Shown here piece by piece: positions 9,144 through 20,800 of a stretch of DNA of 64,000 nucleotides (within the stretch, counting starts at the first letter, position 1; every line of letters begins with the position of its first letter). The position numbers and the translations under genes are program-made. The stretch is from the NCBI GenBank assembly GCA_018402135.1, contig JAGYJF010000002.1, positions 186,001-250,000 on the forward strand, written 5' to 3'. The notes under the pieces were generated by a model. It did not search any database, was not told the DNA's origin, and saw only the letters and a program-made list of their open reading frames with translations. Source of the DNA: Flavobacteriaceae bacterium (GTDB taxonomy: Bacteria > Bacteroidota > Bacteroidia > Flavobacteriales > Flavobacteriaceae).

Positions 9144-10610
9144 ATGAAAATTAACCATATAAAAATTATTTTAATCGGCCTTGCATTGTTCTTTTCATCG
9201 GCATGTACAGATGATTTTATTGAAAGCAGAGAGCCCGTATATTCAATAGATTCGGAGAACTTTTTCAATAGTGAAACCGATTATTTCCGGGCATTGGTTG
9301 CTTCTTATGATTTATTACAAGCATCGTACATCAACGTTATGTTAGGGGAAATAGCCTCAGACAATACTTTATCTGGAGGTGAAAGTCCAACCGATGTAAT
9401 CGGGATTCAGCAAATTGATGATATGATTCACACCCCAGTAAATGCAAATCTTAGAGACATCTGGAATTGGATGTTTGCAGGTGTAAACCGAGCCAATTAT
9501 TTATTGGAATTTAAAGATAAAACAGATTTTGAAGGTAAAGAAATAATCATCGCAGAAGCCCGTTTTTTAAGAGCTTATTACAATTTTGAGCTTGTAAAAT
9601 GGTTCGGACCTATTCCTTTAAAAGTGGATCAAAGATTTCAACTTGGAGACGAAACAACAATTCCACGTTCACCCGTTGAAGATGTGTACGCCTTAATAGA
9701 ACAAGATTTGCAATTTGCAGTAGCCAATTTAACTTACAGTGCACCACAGGTTGGCCGTGCAACCAAAGGTTCGGCTGAAGCTTTACTGGGTAAGGTATAT
9801 CTTTATCAAGATAAATTCCCTCAAGCTGCAAGTGTTTTAGGTGATTTAATTTCTACAGGTCAATACAGCCTTTTAGAAGATTACGATGACATTTTTGAAG
9901 CCGTTGGTGAAAACGGTAGCGAATCAGTATTTGAAGTGCAATACACCGACCAGCAAGGTGCTGGCTTTGGATGTTTGCAGTGTAGTGAAGGCAATGTAGC
10001 TGTTGGTTTTAACGGTATCAGAAATTACAACGGACCATTATTTGACCCAGGATTCAGCTTTAATGTTCCAACACAAGAAACTTACGATGCCTTTGAAGAT
10101 GGGGATATCAGAAGAGATATCGCCATATTAAATATCGATGCGTGGGCAATACAAACGGGTGCTACTTTTGGTATAGGAAATAAGCATACTGGTTTTTACA
10201 ACAGAAAATATATTGCCAGAAAAGGCGATTTAAACCTCGGCGATCAAAATTTAACCAATCCTAATAATTACCGTGCGATACGCTATGCCGATGTGCTTTT
10301 AATGGCTGCAGAAGCTTATAATAGAAGTGGCCTAGACGATATGAGAGCAAGAACATATTTAAATCTTGTTAGAGATAGAGCAGGATTAGATGATGTTACG
10401 GTTTCAGGAGGAGCATTAACCGATGCCATTTTACGCGAAAGACGTGTAGAACTCGTTGGAGAAGGTCACCGTTTCTTTGACTTAGTAAGAACAGGTCGAG
10501 CCGCCAATGCAATAGATGGTTTTGTACCTGGTAAGCACGAAGTGTTTCCACTACCTATTGAAGAAATTCAGTTTTCAAACGGAAACTGGCAACAAAACCC
10601 TGGATATTAA
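9144..10610 (+). CDS. SusD-like surface glycan-binding lipoprotein (RagB/SusD)
   Basis: 488-aa lipoprotein that caps the SusC transporter and binds the oligosaccharide at the cell surface. The lipobox is SSAC with Cys at about residue 21. TPR-like helical content follows (KEIIIAEARFLRAYYNFELVKWFG is the familiar SusD signature region near residue 133). The C-terminal RagB/SusD end is ERRVELVGEGHRFFDLVRTG with the closing LPIEEIQFSNG-type segment. It starts 11 bases after susC and 14 bases precede the next gene, so all are one operon. Ligand specificity cannot be read from sequence; laminarin is inferred from context. Confidence 0.95.
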   Translation: MKINHIKIILIGLALFFSSACTDDFIESREPVYSIDSENFFNSETDYFRALVASYDLLQASYINVMLGEIASDNTLSGGESPTDVIGIQQIDDMIHTPVNANLRDIWNWMFAGVNRANYLLEFKDKTDFEGKEIIIAEARFLRAYYNFELVKWFGPIPLKVDQRFQLGDETTIPRSPVEDVYALIEQDLQFAVANLTYSAPQVGRATKGSAEALLGKVYLYQDKFPQAASVLGDLISTGQYSLLEDYDDIFEAVGENGSESVFEVQYTDQQGAGFGCLQCSEGNVAVGFNGIRNYNGPLFDPGFSFNVPTQETYDAFEDGDIRRDIAILNIDAWAIQTGATFGIGNKHTGFYNRKYIARKGDLNLGDQNLTNPNNYRAIRYADVLLMAAEAYNRSGLDDMRARTYLNLVRDRAGLDDVTVSGGALTDAILRERRVELVGEGHRFFDLVRTGRAANAIDGFVPGKHEVFPLPIEEIQFSNGNWQQNPGY

Positions 10611-10624
10611 AAAAAATTGTAGCA

Positions 10625-12721
10625 ATGAGAAAAATAAAAAACATCTTAAAATTTATGCTTGTAGCGACCATATTTATAGGTTGTACTCAAGATGACGAAG
10701 GCGATACAAGTTTCATAAACAATATTGCCCCGCCAACAAATGTCTCTGCAAATGTGAGAATTACGCAGGATAATAGTGGTTTAGTTACCATTACACCACT
10801 TGCAGAAGGTGTCTCCTCGTTTAAAATAGAATATGGAGATGGTTCAAATCCAACCGAGAATATTCAACCGGGCAACAGTGTAAATCACGTATATGCTGAA
10901 GGTGTTTACGAGGCAACTATTACCGCAAATGGAATTAATGGTTTGGCAACAACGGTTGCTCAGCAAATAATTGTTTCTTTTAGACCGCCCGAAAATGTAG
11001 AGGTAAGCATAGAAAATGACGCGGCTATTTCCAAAAGAGTAAATGTTAATGTTACGGCTGACTTTGCAATGTTCTATGAGGTTGACTTTGGTGAAACTCC
11101 GGGTGCAGAACCTTTATCGTCTAATATAGGCGAAGGTATTTCTTATACCTACGCAGAAGCAGGAACTTATACCATTACAATAGAAGTTATGGGTGGTGCA
11201 GCCGAAACAGTTGTTATTACGGAAGAGTTTGAAGTTACCGCAATAGAGGCGCCATTAGCTTCGGCCCCAACACCGCCATTTAGATCTAGTAACGATGTGA
11301 TTTCACTTTTTACAACAACATACGAAAATGTCCCAGGAACTGACTTTTTTCCAGATTGGGGTCAAGGTGGCTGCTGTGGTAGTGGTTGGGCAATGTTCGA
11401 TTTGGATGGAGACGAAATGCTGCAATACACCAATTTAAGTTACCAAGGAAATCAAATTGGTACGCCTATAGATGTATCTCAAATGGAATTCATACATTTT
11501 GATGTATGGACTGCCGATGTGCTGCAATCTATAGAGTTTTCGCTAATTAGTGTATCAAATGGCGAACGTCCAGTAGTAGTAGAACTAACACCAAATAGTT
11601 GGACAAGTATCAATATTCCAATTTCTAGTTATACAGATCAAGATGGATTTACCGTCAACGACATTCACCAAATAAAATATGTAGGTGAACCTTTCGCTGG
11701 TGGAGGTACTGCGTTTATTGATAATATATACTTCTATCGTGCACCAACTGTGCAAAATTCAATTGTTGGAGACTGGAAAATGGCACCAGAGGCTGGTTCT
11801 CTAGGCGTTGGTCCTGCTCCAGGAAATGTTGAATGGTTTAATTGTGACGCAGCTTGCGTAGAACAAAGAGCTTGCTATTTTGACGATATTTACAGATTTG
11901 GAACTGATGGTTCTTTTGCCAATATTTTGGGTGATGAGTCTTGGATAGAAGACTGGCAAGGTGGCGGAAACGCTTGTGGAACCCCAGTAGCACCATATGA
12001 TGGAAATGCCGAAGCCACTTATGTTTACAATGCTGCCGCTGGAACGGTAACGGTTAATGGAACTGGCGCCTATATTGGTCTCGCAAAAGCAAACAACCAA
12101 GGTGAACTGCCGAACGTAGCAGTACCTGAATCCATAACTTACACAGTTGAGTTTTTAGATGAAGCAACCATTTCTGTAATTGTTGAAGCTGGTTCAGGTG
12201 TGTTCTGGCAATATAAATTAGTCCGTGATGGTGACGCACCATCATCGCCTTTAACTGGAAATTGGGTAATGGCTCCTGAAGCCGGTTCTTTAGGAGTAGG
12301 TCCTGCACCAGGCAATACCGAATGGTTTAATTGTGATGCTGGGTGCGTAACCCAAAGAGCCTGTTATTTTGATGATGTGTACCAATTTGGTGCCGACGGT
12401 TCATTCACTAATATTCTTGGCGATGAGTCTTGGATAGAAGATTGGCAAGGTGGTGGAAACGCTTGTGGCGCTCCAGTCGCACCTCACGATGGTTCTAACC
12501 CAGCAACCTTTGTATACGATGAAGCTGCTGGTACAATAACATTGAACGGATTAGGCGCCTATATTGGTATTCCTAAAGCTAATAACCAAGGTGAATTACC
12601 TAATGTAGCTGTTCCAAATTCAATAACCTACAATGTAGAATTTATAAACGAGAGTACCATTTCCGTTGTAATTGAATCGGGTTCAGGTGTTTTCTGGCAA
12701 TACCGACTAAATAAAATTTAA
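10625..12721 (+). CDS. Multi-module glycan-binding surface lipoprotein (SusE position)
   Basis: 698-aa lipoprotein with lipobox IFIGC (Cys about 20). Order of modules seen: two PKD-type Ig-like domains (about 35-120 and 121-205, with FKIEYGDGS and YEVDFGE); a beta-sandwich module of about 155 residues beginning APTPPFRSSNDVIS (215-372); then two copies of an unnamed module of about 155 residues (380-535 and 544-698), each starting W(K/V)MAPEAGSLGVGPAPGN and containing RACYFDD, SWIEDWQGGGNACG and GAYIG(L/I)(A/P)KANNQGELPN. No catalytic residues of a known hydrolase are evident, so binding of laminarin at the surface is the likely role, as for SusE/SusF-type proteins. The last module also occurs twice in the type IX-secreted protein at 39.1 kb. 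Stop is 12 bases before the GH16 start. Confidence 0.8.
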   Translation: MRKIKNILKFMLVATIFIGCTQDDEGDTSFINNIAPPTNVSANVRITQDNSGLVTITPLAEGVSSFKIEYGDGSNPTENIQPGNSVNHVYAEGVYEATITANGINGLATTVAQQIIVSFRPPENVEVSIENDAAISKRVNVNVTADFAMFYEVDFGETPGAEPLSSNIGEGISYTYAEAGTYTITIEVMGGAAETVVITEEFEVTAIEAPLASAPTPPFRSSNDVISLFTTTYENVPGTDFFPDWGQGGCCGSGWAMFDLDGDEMLQYTNLSYQGNQIGTPIDVSQMEFIHFDVWTADVLQSIEFSLISVSNGERPVVVELTPNSWTSINIPISSYTDQDGFTVNDIHQIKYVGEPFAGGGTAFIDNIYFYRAPTVQNSIVGDWKMAPEAGSLGVGPAPGNVEWFNCDAACVEQRACYFDDIYRFGTDGSFANILGDESWIEDWQGGGNACGTPVAPYDGNAEATYVYNAAAGTVTVNGTGAYIGLAKANNQGELPNVAVPESITYTVEFLDEATISVIVEAGSGVFWQYKLVRDGDAPSSPLTGNWVMAPEAGSLGVGPAPGNTEWFNCDAGCVTQRACYFDDVYQFGADGSFTNILGDESWIEDWQGGGNACGAPVAPHDGSNPATFVYDEAAGTITLNGLGAYIGIPKANNQGELPNVAVPNSITYNVEFINESTISVVIESGSGVFWQYRLNKI

Positions 12722-12733
12722 TATTTGAGAATT

Positions 12734-14383
12734 ATGAAACGAATCAGAAATATAATAACATTTGTTGCTTTATCAAGTTTAATATTGTTAGGCTGCCAAG
12801 ACGACGATAATTCAATTGGGAACATCGTGGCTCCTTCAAACATTGTTATTGATGTCGAAATCATAGGTGCAGATGCAGAAAACCCTAATGGCGATGGCAG
12901 CGGCTTAGTAAATCTTCGAGTTACTGCTGATAATGTGATAAGCTATAAGTTTGCTTACGGAGATGGAACTACCCAAATAGTTCCAACAGGGCAATTCACA
13001 AAACGTTACACTTCTGTTGGTTTAAACACTTATAATTTCGTAGTAAGTGCAATTGGCACCGGTGGTTTGTCGACCACTGCCACAACGGAAATAGAAGTAT
13101 TTAGTTCATTTGATGATCCCGAGGCCAAGCAATTCTTAACTGGCGGAGAAGGCTCATCGAAAACTTGGTATTGGGCAGCGGCAGAGCCAGAACATCTTGG
13201 TGTTGGTGGTATTGTAGATATTTCACCTGATTCATATTGGCTTCCAACTTTTTTCGCAGCGCAACCTTTTCAATTTGCAGCGAATCAATCAAGTGCTTGT
13301 TTTTATGAGGATGAATTCACCTTTAGTATGGATGCTAATGGTCAAGTAACTTATGTGTATAACAATAACGGAGGAACTTTCTTTAATGTAGCAAACCAAG
13401 ACATTGTTGGTGGTTCAGTAGGTGAAGACCGATGCTTTGAATTTGACACTTCAGGTACAAGTATAGTGTCTTTATTTCCATCAGAACAAAATTTACCTGA
13501 AGGACAATCAACTGGAACGGTTATGAATTTATCAAACAATAACTTTATGGGTTATTATGTAGGTGCTTCCGATTATGAAATTCTTGAAATTTCAGATAAC
13601 TTTTTAAGGGTAAGAACACTCGATGTTGGTAATCCTGTATTGGCTTGGTACCATATTTTTACAACCTCTCCACCAGAATCTGATTTTGATACCGTTTATA
13701 ACGACTTGTTTTTTGAAGATAATTTTGATGTAAATGGCGCACCAGATCCAGCTAATTGGACTTACGATTTAGGAAACGGTACCAACGGTTGGGGAAATAA
13801 TGAAGTTCAAAATTATACTAGTAGTGCCGATAATGTAATTGTAGAAGATGGATTACTTAAAATTACTGCAAGAAAAGAAGGTAGTACCTACACGTCTACA
13901 AGATTAAAATCTGAAGGTTTATTCGATTTTACTTATGGTCGTGTTGAAGTAAGAGCAAAATTACCAGAAGGTGGCGGTACATGGCCTGCTATTTGGCTGT
14001 TAGGTGCCGATTATCAAACCAATATTTGGCCAGCTTGTGGTGAAATTGATATAATGGAGCATGTTGGTAATAATCCAAATACAGTATTAGGAACCTTACA
14101 CTATCCAGAAGTATCGCCAGGCGCTGGAAATTCAGCTTCAACCTTTGTACCAAATGCAACAACTGAATTTCATAATTATATTGTAGAATGGCGCCCTGAC
14201 GGAATATTCTTTTTAGTTGATGACACATTATACCACAGCTTTGATAACAATGCCTCAACACCATTTAATTCCGAGTTCTTTTTCATTTTAAATATTGCGA
14301 TGGGAGGAACGCTAGGTGGCGATATCGACCCTGCTTTTACAGCCGCAACTATGGAAATTGATTACGTAAGAGTCTATCAGTAG
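12734..14383 (+). CDS. GH16 endo-beta-1,3-glucanase (laminarinase), lipoprotein
   Basis: 549-aa lipoprotein (lipobox LLGC, Cys about 20). I chose ATG 12734 (MKRIRNIITF) over the TTG three codons upstream because it gives the normal lipoprotein signal. Modules: a PKD-like domain (about 35-125); a 150-residue middle module starting KTWYWAAAEPEHLGVGG that is distantly like the WKMAP module of the upstream gene; and the GH16 catalytic domain (about 320-549). The GH16 catalytic signature is GEIDIMEHVG with nucleophile E437 and acid/base E442, preceded by WPAIWLLG; the domain ends MEIDYVRVYQ. This fits GH16_3-type laminarinases that cut internal beta-1,3 bonds. The surface location suggests the first attack on polymeric laminarin. 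Last gene of the operon, followed by a terminator. Confidence 0.93.
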   Translation: MKRIRNIITFVALSSLILLGCQDDDNSIGNIVAPSNIVIDVEIIGADAENPNGDGSGLVNLRVTADNVISYKFAYGDGTTQIVPTGQFTKRYTSVGLNTYNFVVSAIGTGGLSTTATTEIEVFSSFDDPEAKQFLTGGEGSSKTWYWAAAEPEHLGVGGIVDISPDSYWLPTFFAAQPFQFAANQSSACFYEDEFTFSMDANGQVTYVYNNNGGTFFNVANQDIVGGSVGEDRCFEFDTSGTSIVSLFPSEQNLPEGQSTGTVMNLSNNNFMGYYVGASDYEILEISDNFLRVRTLDVGNPVLAWYHIFTTSPPESDFDTVYNDLFFEDNFDVNGAPDPANWTYDLGNGTNGWGNNEVQNYTSSADNVIVEDGLLKITARKEGSTYTSTRLKSEGLFDFTYGRVEVRAKLPEGGGTWPAIWLLGADYQTNIWPACGEIDIMEHVGNNPNTVLGTLHYPEVSPGAGNSASTFVPNATTEFHNYIVEWRPDGIFFLVDDTLYHSFDNNASTPFNSEFFFILNIAMGGTLGGDIDPAFTAATMEIDYVRVYQ

Positions 14384-14406
14384 CATATATGTTTTACACT
14401 TAAACT

Positions 14407-14439
14407 TAAAAAAGGTCAGCTTATGTCTGACCTTTTTTT
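14407..14439 (+). terminator. Rho-independent terminator of the susCD-GH16 operon
   Basis: AAAAAGGTCAG and CTGACCTTTTTTT form a perfect stem around an eight-base loop, ending in a run of T, 24 bases after the GH16 stop. Confidence 0.9.
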
Positions 14440-14607
14440 ATAAACGTTTAAATGTCAAATTATTATAATAATCATATATTTAAAATTAAAAGTTACCTAA
14501 AAAGATTTTTAATTTAAATAACTCCTATGTATAGAATGTAGGAATTTAGAAATTTTACCATACATTTTTGTATATTGCATATACTTTATGAATAATTTAT
14601 CTGCTAA

Positions 14608-17412
14608 ATGAAGTCGCTTTTCCTCACACTATGCCTCGTTCTAACCACGTCGATATCTTTAATATCTCAAGAACTACCACCTATACAAACATTTACACCG
14701 CAAGACTATGGCGCCGAAGATCAAAACTGGTCAATATCACAGGATGATGACGATTTTATTTACATCGCAAACAATAAAGGACTATTAGAATATAACGGTG
14801 CTAGATGGCGACTGTATAATTCTCCCAATGAATCCATAATGAGGTCTGTTAAGGTAATTAACAACAAAATCTACACTGGATGCTATATGAATTTTGGATT
14901 TTGGGAAAGAGATAAAGCAGGAAGTTTATCTTACGTATCTTTAAGTGACGATCCCAATGTAAAACTTAAAGAAGATGAGGAGTTTTGGAACATCATTGAA
15001 TATGATACCTGGATTCTTTTTCAATCGTTAGACCGAATTTATATATACAACACCATTGACCAAAATATTAATGTAATTGTGTCCAATACACGAATTACGA
15101 AGGCTTGTAAAGCCAAGGAAACCATCTATTTTCAAAAGCTTAATGAAGGCATATTTAAAATCCAAAATGGTCAGGAAGTTCTAGTAACCAAAGCATCCGA
15201 AATTGTTGATAAAATCGTAACTAATATACTTCCTCTTGAAAATGGTTTATTATTTCATACCAAAGAAAATGGTTTTTTCATATTTAAGGATGATAAAATT
15301 AGTATTTGGAAAGAACAATTAAGCCAAATTTTAAGTGATAACAGTATTTATGCAAGTATCCAACTTAAAGACGGTAGTTATATTTTAGGCACTGTTTCTA
15401 ATGGAGTAATCCATCTTGACAACTCTGGAAATGTCAATTTTATAATGAACCAAAGTAATGGTATGTCTAACAATACCGTCTTATCTATACTAGAGGACAG
15501 ACTAGGAAATATATGGTTGGGTTTAGACAATGGGGTGAACGTCATAAATCTAAATTCACCTTATAAAGTTTATAACGATAGTTTAGGTGACCTTGGTACG
15601 ATTTATACATCTGCAATATTTAATGACTATCTGTATTTGGGAACGAATCAAGGATTATTTTATAAACCAATTAATTCAGATGCAAGATTTAATTTAATTT
15701 CTGAAACGAATGGTCAAGTTTGGAACTTAGATATCATAGATAATACGCTGTTTTGTAGTCATGACAAAGGAACGTTTACTGTAGAAAAAAATAAAGCAAC
15801 TAAAATTTTCAGTGATGAAGGAACATGGATCGTTAAAACAATTAATGGCTTACCCGATTTACTAATTCAAGGCAATTATGACGGGTTATATGTTCTACAA
15901 AAGACACCATCAAATTCATGGGAATTGAGAAATAAAATTGAAGGTTTTGATATTTCGGCAAGATACTTTGAGTTTTATGGAACTGAATCGGTTTTCATAA
16001 GTCATGAGTATAAAGGCGTTTATAAACTTGAATTGAACGACAATTTTCAGAGCGTAAAATCCTATGTTAAAGATTCTATCTCTAGTGGAATTAAATCTGG
16101 ATTGGTGACTTATAATGATAATTTATACTATGCATTAGATGAAGGGATTTACATTTATAATGATGAGGAAAAGACCTTTTTGAAAGATACAATTTTAAGT
16201 GATTTTTACAATCAAGACACTTATGTTTCAGGTAAGTTAATTCATGACAAACCTAACAATAGGTTATGGTGTTTTTCGGAAAATGCTATTGGTTATTCTG
16301 AACCAGCAAAGTTGTCATCAAATTTAAAAACTTATAATTTAGCCTTTCCTGATGATGTAAGAAGAACCAAAGCTGGTTATGAAAATATTTTACATTACAA
16401 TCAGAATAAATACATTTTAGGCACAACCAAGGGTTACATTATTATTGATCTTGATAAAACCACCCACTTAGAATATCAATTAAAACTTAACGATGTAATT
16501 AATTATAAACTAAATGAACCCGCACAGTTTTTGAACATTAAAGAGCATACGGTTCTTCAAAACAAAAACAACAATTTAAAATTTGAATATAGCGTTGCCA
16601 ATTACAACAAGTTTTCGCCAACAAAATATTCTTATAGATTGGTAGGTTTTAATAATGAATGGAGCAATTGGACTCATGAGTCCCAAACACTCTATGAAAA
16701 CCTTCCGCACGGCGATTTTGTATTTGAAGTAAAGTCTAAAATAGGTAATGCCTTGTCAATCAATACAGTTGATTATAAATTTAAAATTGAAAAACCGTGG
16801 TATCTTAAGCCTTTAGCTATAATTCTATATATATTAGGTCTTTTAGTATTTGTAATTTTAATGCATAATATTTACAAAAGATATTACAAAAAACAAAGAC
16901 TTATTTTATTAGATAAAAAAGAAAGAGAATTAGAGTTTAAACAATTAGACACGCAGAAGCAACTGATACAATTTAAAAATAAAAATTTAAAACAAGACAT
17001 AGAAAATAAAAACAGAGAGTTGGGCATCTCAACTATGAACTTAATTAAGAAAAATGAGTTACTAAGCAGTATTAAAAAGGAAATTAGTAGTGCCGAACAA
17101 ATTGGTCAGTTAAAAAATGTAATCAAACTTATCAATAAGAATTTAAATGCAACTGATGATTGGAAACTTTTTGAGGAAGCTTTTAATAATGCCGATAAAG
17201 ATTTTTTAAAAGAAATTAAGGGTAAACATCCATCATTAACATCGAACGATTTAAGACTTTGTGCGTATTTGCGGCTTAACCTATCATCGAAGGAAATTGC
17301 ACCATTACTCAATATTTCGCCAAGAAGTGTAGAGGTTAAACGATATCGATTGCGAAAAAAAATGGATTTACCACATGAAGAGAGCTTAACAAATTATATA
17401 CTTAGTATTTAG
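14608..17412 (+). CDS. Membrane sensor-regulator: beta-propeller, Y_Y_Y and LuxR-type HTH
   Basis: 934-aa regulator with a signal peptide (about 1-20) and a periplasmic two-component-regulator-type propeller (repeats such as GLLEYNGARWRLYN and LGNIWLGLDNGVNVI, about 30-640). A Y_Y_Y domain follows (about 655-725, with YSYRLVGFNNEWSNWT). One transmembrane helix lies near 733-753 (ILYILGLLVFVILMHNI), followed by a Lys/Glu-rich coiled coil (about 755-830) and a C-terminal HTH of LuxR type (about 870-925, LSSKEIAPLLNISPRSVEVK). There is no histidine kinase, receiver or AraC domain, so it is not a classical hybrid two-component system. The single-pass architecture implies direct signalling from periplasmic glucan oligomers to DNA. 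It lies alone between the first two blocks on the same strand. Control of the laminarin locus is inferred from position. Confidence 0.85.
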   Translation: MKSLFLTLCLVLTTSISLISQELPPIQTFTPQDYGAEDQNWSISQDDDDFIYIANNKGLLEYNGARWRLYNSPNESIMRSVKVINNKIYTGCYMNFGFWERDKAGSLSYVSLSDDPNVKLKEDEEFWNIIEYDTWILFQSLDRIYIYNTIDQNINVIVSNTRITKACKAKETIYFQKLNEGIFKIQNGQEVLVTKASEIVDKIVTNILPLENGLLFHTKENGFFIFKDDKISIWKEQLSQILSDNSIYASIQLKDGSYILGTVSNGVIHLDNSGNVNFIMNQSNGMSNNTVLSILEDRLGNIWLGLDNGVNVINLNSPYKVYNDSLGDLGTIYTSAIFNDYLYLGTNQGLFYKPINSDARFNLISETNGQVWNLDIIDNTLFCSHDKGTFTVEKNKATKIFSDEGTWIVKTINGLPDLLIQGNYDGLYVLQKTPSNSWELRNKIEGFDISARYFEFYGTESVFISHEYKGVYKLELNDNFQSVKSYVKDSISSGIKSGLVTYNDNLYYALDEGIYIYNDEEKTFLKDTILSDFYNQDTYVSGKLIHDKPNNRLWCFSENAIGYSEPAKLSSNLKTYNLAFPDDVRRTKAGYENILHYNQNKYILGTTKGYIIIDLDKTTHLEYQLKLNDVINYKLNEPAQFLNIKEHTVLQNKNNNLKFEYSVANYNKFSPTKYSYRLVGFNNEWSNWTHESQTLYENLPHGDFVFEVKSKIGNALSINTVDYKFKIEKPWYLKPLAIILYILGLLVFVILMHNIYKRYYKKQRLILLDKKERELEFKQLDTQKQLIQFKNKNLKQDIENKNRELGISTMNLIKKNELLSSIKKEISSAEQIGQLKNVIKLINKNLNATDDWKLFEEAFNNADKDFLKEIKGKHPSLTSNDLRLCAYLRLNLSSKEIAPLLNISPRSVEVKRYRLRKKMDLPHEESLTNYILSI

Positions 17413-17825
17413 TTACTAAACATCGCTACAAAAACCCTATACATAAACACAACAAATGTAATTTAATTGATTTTTATTAGGTTTGTTACATATGTTTTTT
17501 AGTACATTTAACTTTGTCTTAAGAGTTGATTTTTTATAAAATTTGAGGCAAATCACTAATAATTCAATAAAAAAAAGATATTTAATTTAAAATAGTTTGC
17601 TTATTGAATAAATTAATTGGTACTAAAATAAAACTCATTATCAAAATCCCCGTTTAAATCTATTAATAAACATTACTAACTTACGTTGGAATTATTAAAA
17701 AAACTATCATTTAACCAATGATGTATTGTTAAGCGAATTTTATAAATTCCTTTTCAATATGAAATTTTTCAATCGCCATATGGCAGTTAAATCGGACCTA
17801 ATTAACAACAAATAAAAAAGAACAG
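17413..17825. other. Intergenic region before the second laminarin operon
   Basis: 413 AT-rich bases with no gene and no clear terminator hairpin. It should contain the promoter of the operon starting at 17826; no element convincing enough to name was found. Confidence 0.4.
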
Positions 17826-20800
17826 ATGAAAAAACTTTTATTTAATGCAGCTTTTTTGCTTTTGGCCATGACCAGCTTTTCACAATCTAATAAGGTTATG
17901 GTAAGCAATAATCAAGATGGCTTTAGGTTGATAGTTGATAACCAGCCATTTATTATTAACGGTATGAATTGGGATTATATCCCTATTGGAAAGAATACTG
18001 TTGACGCAGCTTTTTGGGAAAAGTCCGATGATATCATAAAAGCAGGATTAGACACTGAAATGTCCTTATTAAAAAACATGAATGTTAATGTTATACGTCA
18101 ATATACCGGTGTTCCCGCGCGCTGGATCAAATATATTTATGAAGAATATGGCATTTATACCATGCTTAACCATTCTTTTGGCAGATACGGACTTACGCTT
18201 GATGGTGTTTGGACACCCGTAACAATCTATGATGATCCTGTAACGCGGGACTATCTTATGTCTGAAATAACAGCACTTGTTGAAGAATACAAAAACACAC
18301 CAGGACTTTTAATGTACCTTCTAGGAAACGAAAACAATTATGGACTGTTTTGGCAAGGTGCAGAAACTGAAGATTTCCCAGACGACGAGCAAGAGAAACA
18401 ATTTATTGGCGAAAGTAGAGGTAGACCGATGTATAGGTTAATGAATGAGGCCGCTAAAGTTATGAAATCAATAGATGGCTCACATCCTGTTGCGATATGT
18501 AATGGCGATGTTTTGTTCATCGATATTATAGCCGAAGAATGTAAAGACGTGGATATTTTTGGTACCAATACATATAGAGGCGCTTCTTTCACAAATATGT
18601 TTGATCAAGTTAAAGAAAAGCTCAATATGCCTTTAATGTTTACCGAATTTGGCGCAGATGCTTTCAATGCAAAAGAAAACCGCGAAGATCAAAAAGCGCA
18701 AGCCTATTATATGGTAGAAAACTGGAGAGAAATATATGCAAATGCAGCTGGATTAGGCAAAACAGGTATTTCAATTGGAGGTTTTACCTTTCAGTTTAGT
18801 GATGGTTGGTGGAAATTTGGTTTTGACGATAGAGAGAATGCCGACAGACACGACACGAACGCCTCTTGGGCTAATGGTGGTTATTCCATTGATTATGTTG
18901 AAGGACAAAATAATATGAATGAAGAATGGTTTGGTATCTGTGCCAAAGGTCCAACAAACGAAAGAGGACTTTATGAACTGTATCCCAGAGCAGCTTATTA
19001 TGCTTTAAAAGAAGCCCACCAACTCAATCCTTACGAAGAAGGTGTCACAGCTACATTTGTCGAAGATTATTTCAACAATATCCAAATTATGGATGCTGTA
19101 TTGAGAGCTAGAGGTGACAAAGCGGCCTTAGGAGGCAGCGAAACTCAGAAATTAAGACTAAGCCAACTTCAGGCAAAGTTTTCGTCATTTACAACTGGTG
19201 GTTCATTATTAACAACGCCTGAAAATGCTGATCCGAATTCCAACGTTTTTCCAAATCAAACAGGTTTTGACCACATGGAATCATATTTTATTGGAGTTGA
19301 AGCCAATCCGGCTGGTAATTTAAGAGCTGAAGTCGTATTTAATTTAATTGGAAATGTAGCTCAAAATCCAATAGATGAAATTTTTTACGAAAACAGAGGA
19401 CGCGTTATTACCATAGATACGGACCGCGGAGAAGTCACCCTTGAAGATGTAAATAGATTAAATGTTTACCAAGCCGAATTTGAATGGAACACAAAAGATT
19501 TTGATTTAAGAGGGTTCTATCGTACTGGCCACTATCATTGGCAGTATGAAGGAGATTTCTTTGGATTGTATCCAGAAGCTAATTATGGTCCAAATTTAGA
19601 TATCTACGGCGGTGAAATACTAGGCGCAGAAATGGATGGAAAGGGCGCTTTTGAAGGTTTAAAAGCTGCCTTCGGTCCGCAATTATGGTGGGGAGCAAAC
19701 CCAACGATGTTATTTAAGTACCAACGTAAATTTGGTAATTATGACGTGGCAGGTATTTACCATAGAGACGTTTTAACCGAACTTAGATTCGACGAAAATG
19801 GACGTCGAGTTTTAGATCAAAATCAAGTGCGAAGCGGTATTATTCCAGCTTGGCCTCAAGAAAGAGCAACCGTCATGGTCGAGAGAGATTTCGGAAAAAT
19901 TGGCGTTGCATTTGGCGGTATATGGGCAGGCAGTCCACTCAATGGAAGTACTTTTCAAGATGTAGAGAATGGTGTTGTATTTGCCGATAAAATTGAAGGC
20001 AGAGATAATTGGGGCGGAAAGGCAAAAGTTACTTATGAAGGTGGAAAAATTAACTGGTATGCTCAGGGTGCCGTTATGGGTATTGTAGCAAATGGCGGCG
20101 CCGACGCCACACAAACCTTTACAGGATGGAGACTTAAAGATACAGGAAGTGGCAATCAAACTAATTTTTTAACAGGTTTCACCTATTCCCTTGGCAACCT
20201 TCAAATAGCTCCCAACTTTTTATGGCAAAAACCCTTAGTAGATGCAATGCCAAATGGTGTTGAGGCACCAGGTAGATTGCGAAACTTTATCGACGATCCG
20301 TTTGCTGTAAGATGGAATAGAGAAACCACTGCAGGAGAAATATTATTAACCTTCGATCCAACTCCTGGAACCTGGATGTATAACTGGGATAATGACAGGG
20401 CTGAAGATGCTAAATTTGCAATGAATTTAGGGTTTGTATATAGACATCTGCCTACCACAATGGATGCACATATCGGATTTCTAGCAACACGTGAATTTTT
20501 CGCCTTTCCAAACGCTGTACCAGCCGAAGATTTATGGGAAATTCATTCTAGAATGGTATCTAAATTATCCCCCGATTTAGGCATTATAGGTAATTTCTAT
20601 TACGGAAACGGACAAGGTAATGGCGATAGCGATCGATTAATCAAAAGATTTGGTGGGGATATAAGAGCTATCTATAAGAAAATGAAATTAGAAACACATG
20701 TAAAAATTAATGATTGGGGACCATTTGACTATCATAGAGACTTCAACTTAACGTTCCCATTACAACTCATGTTAGATGTTTCAACCTCTTTTGGAAAACC

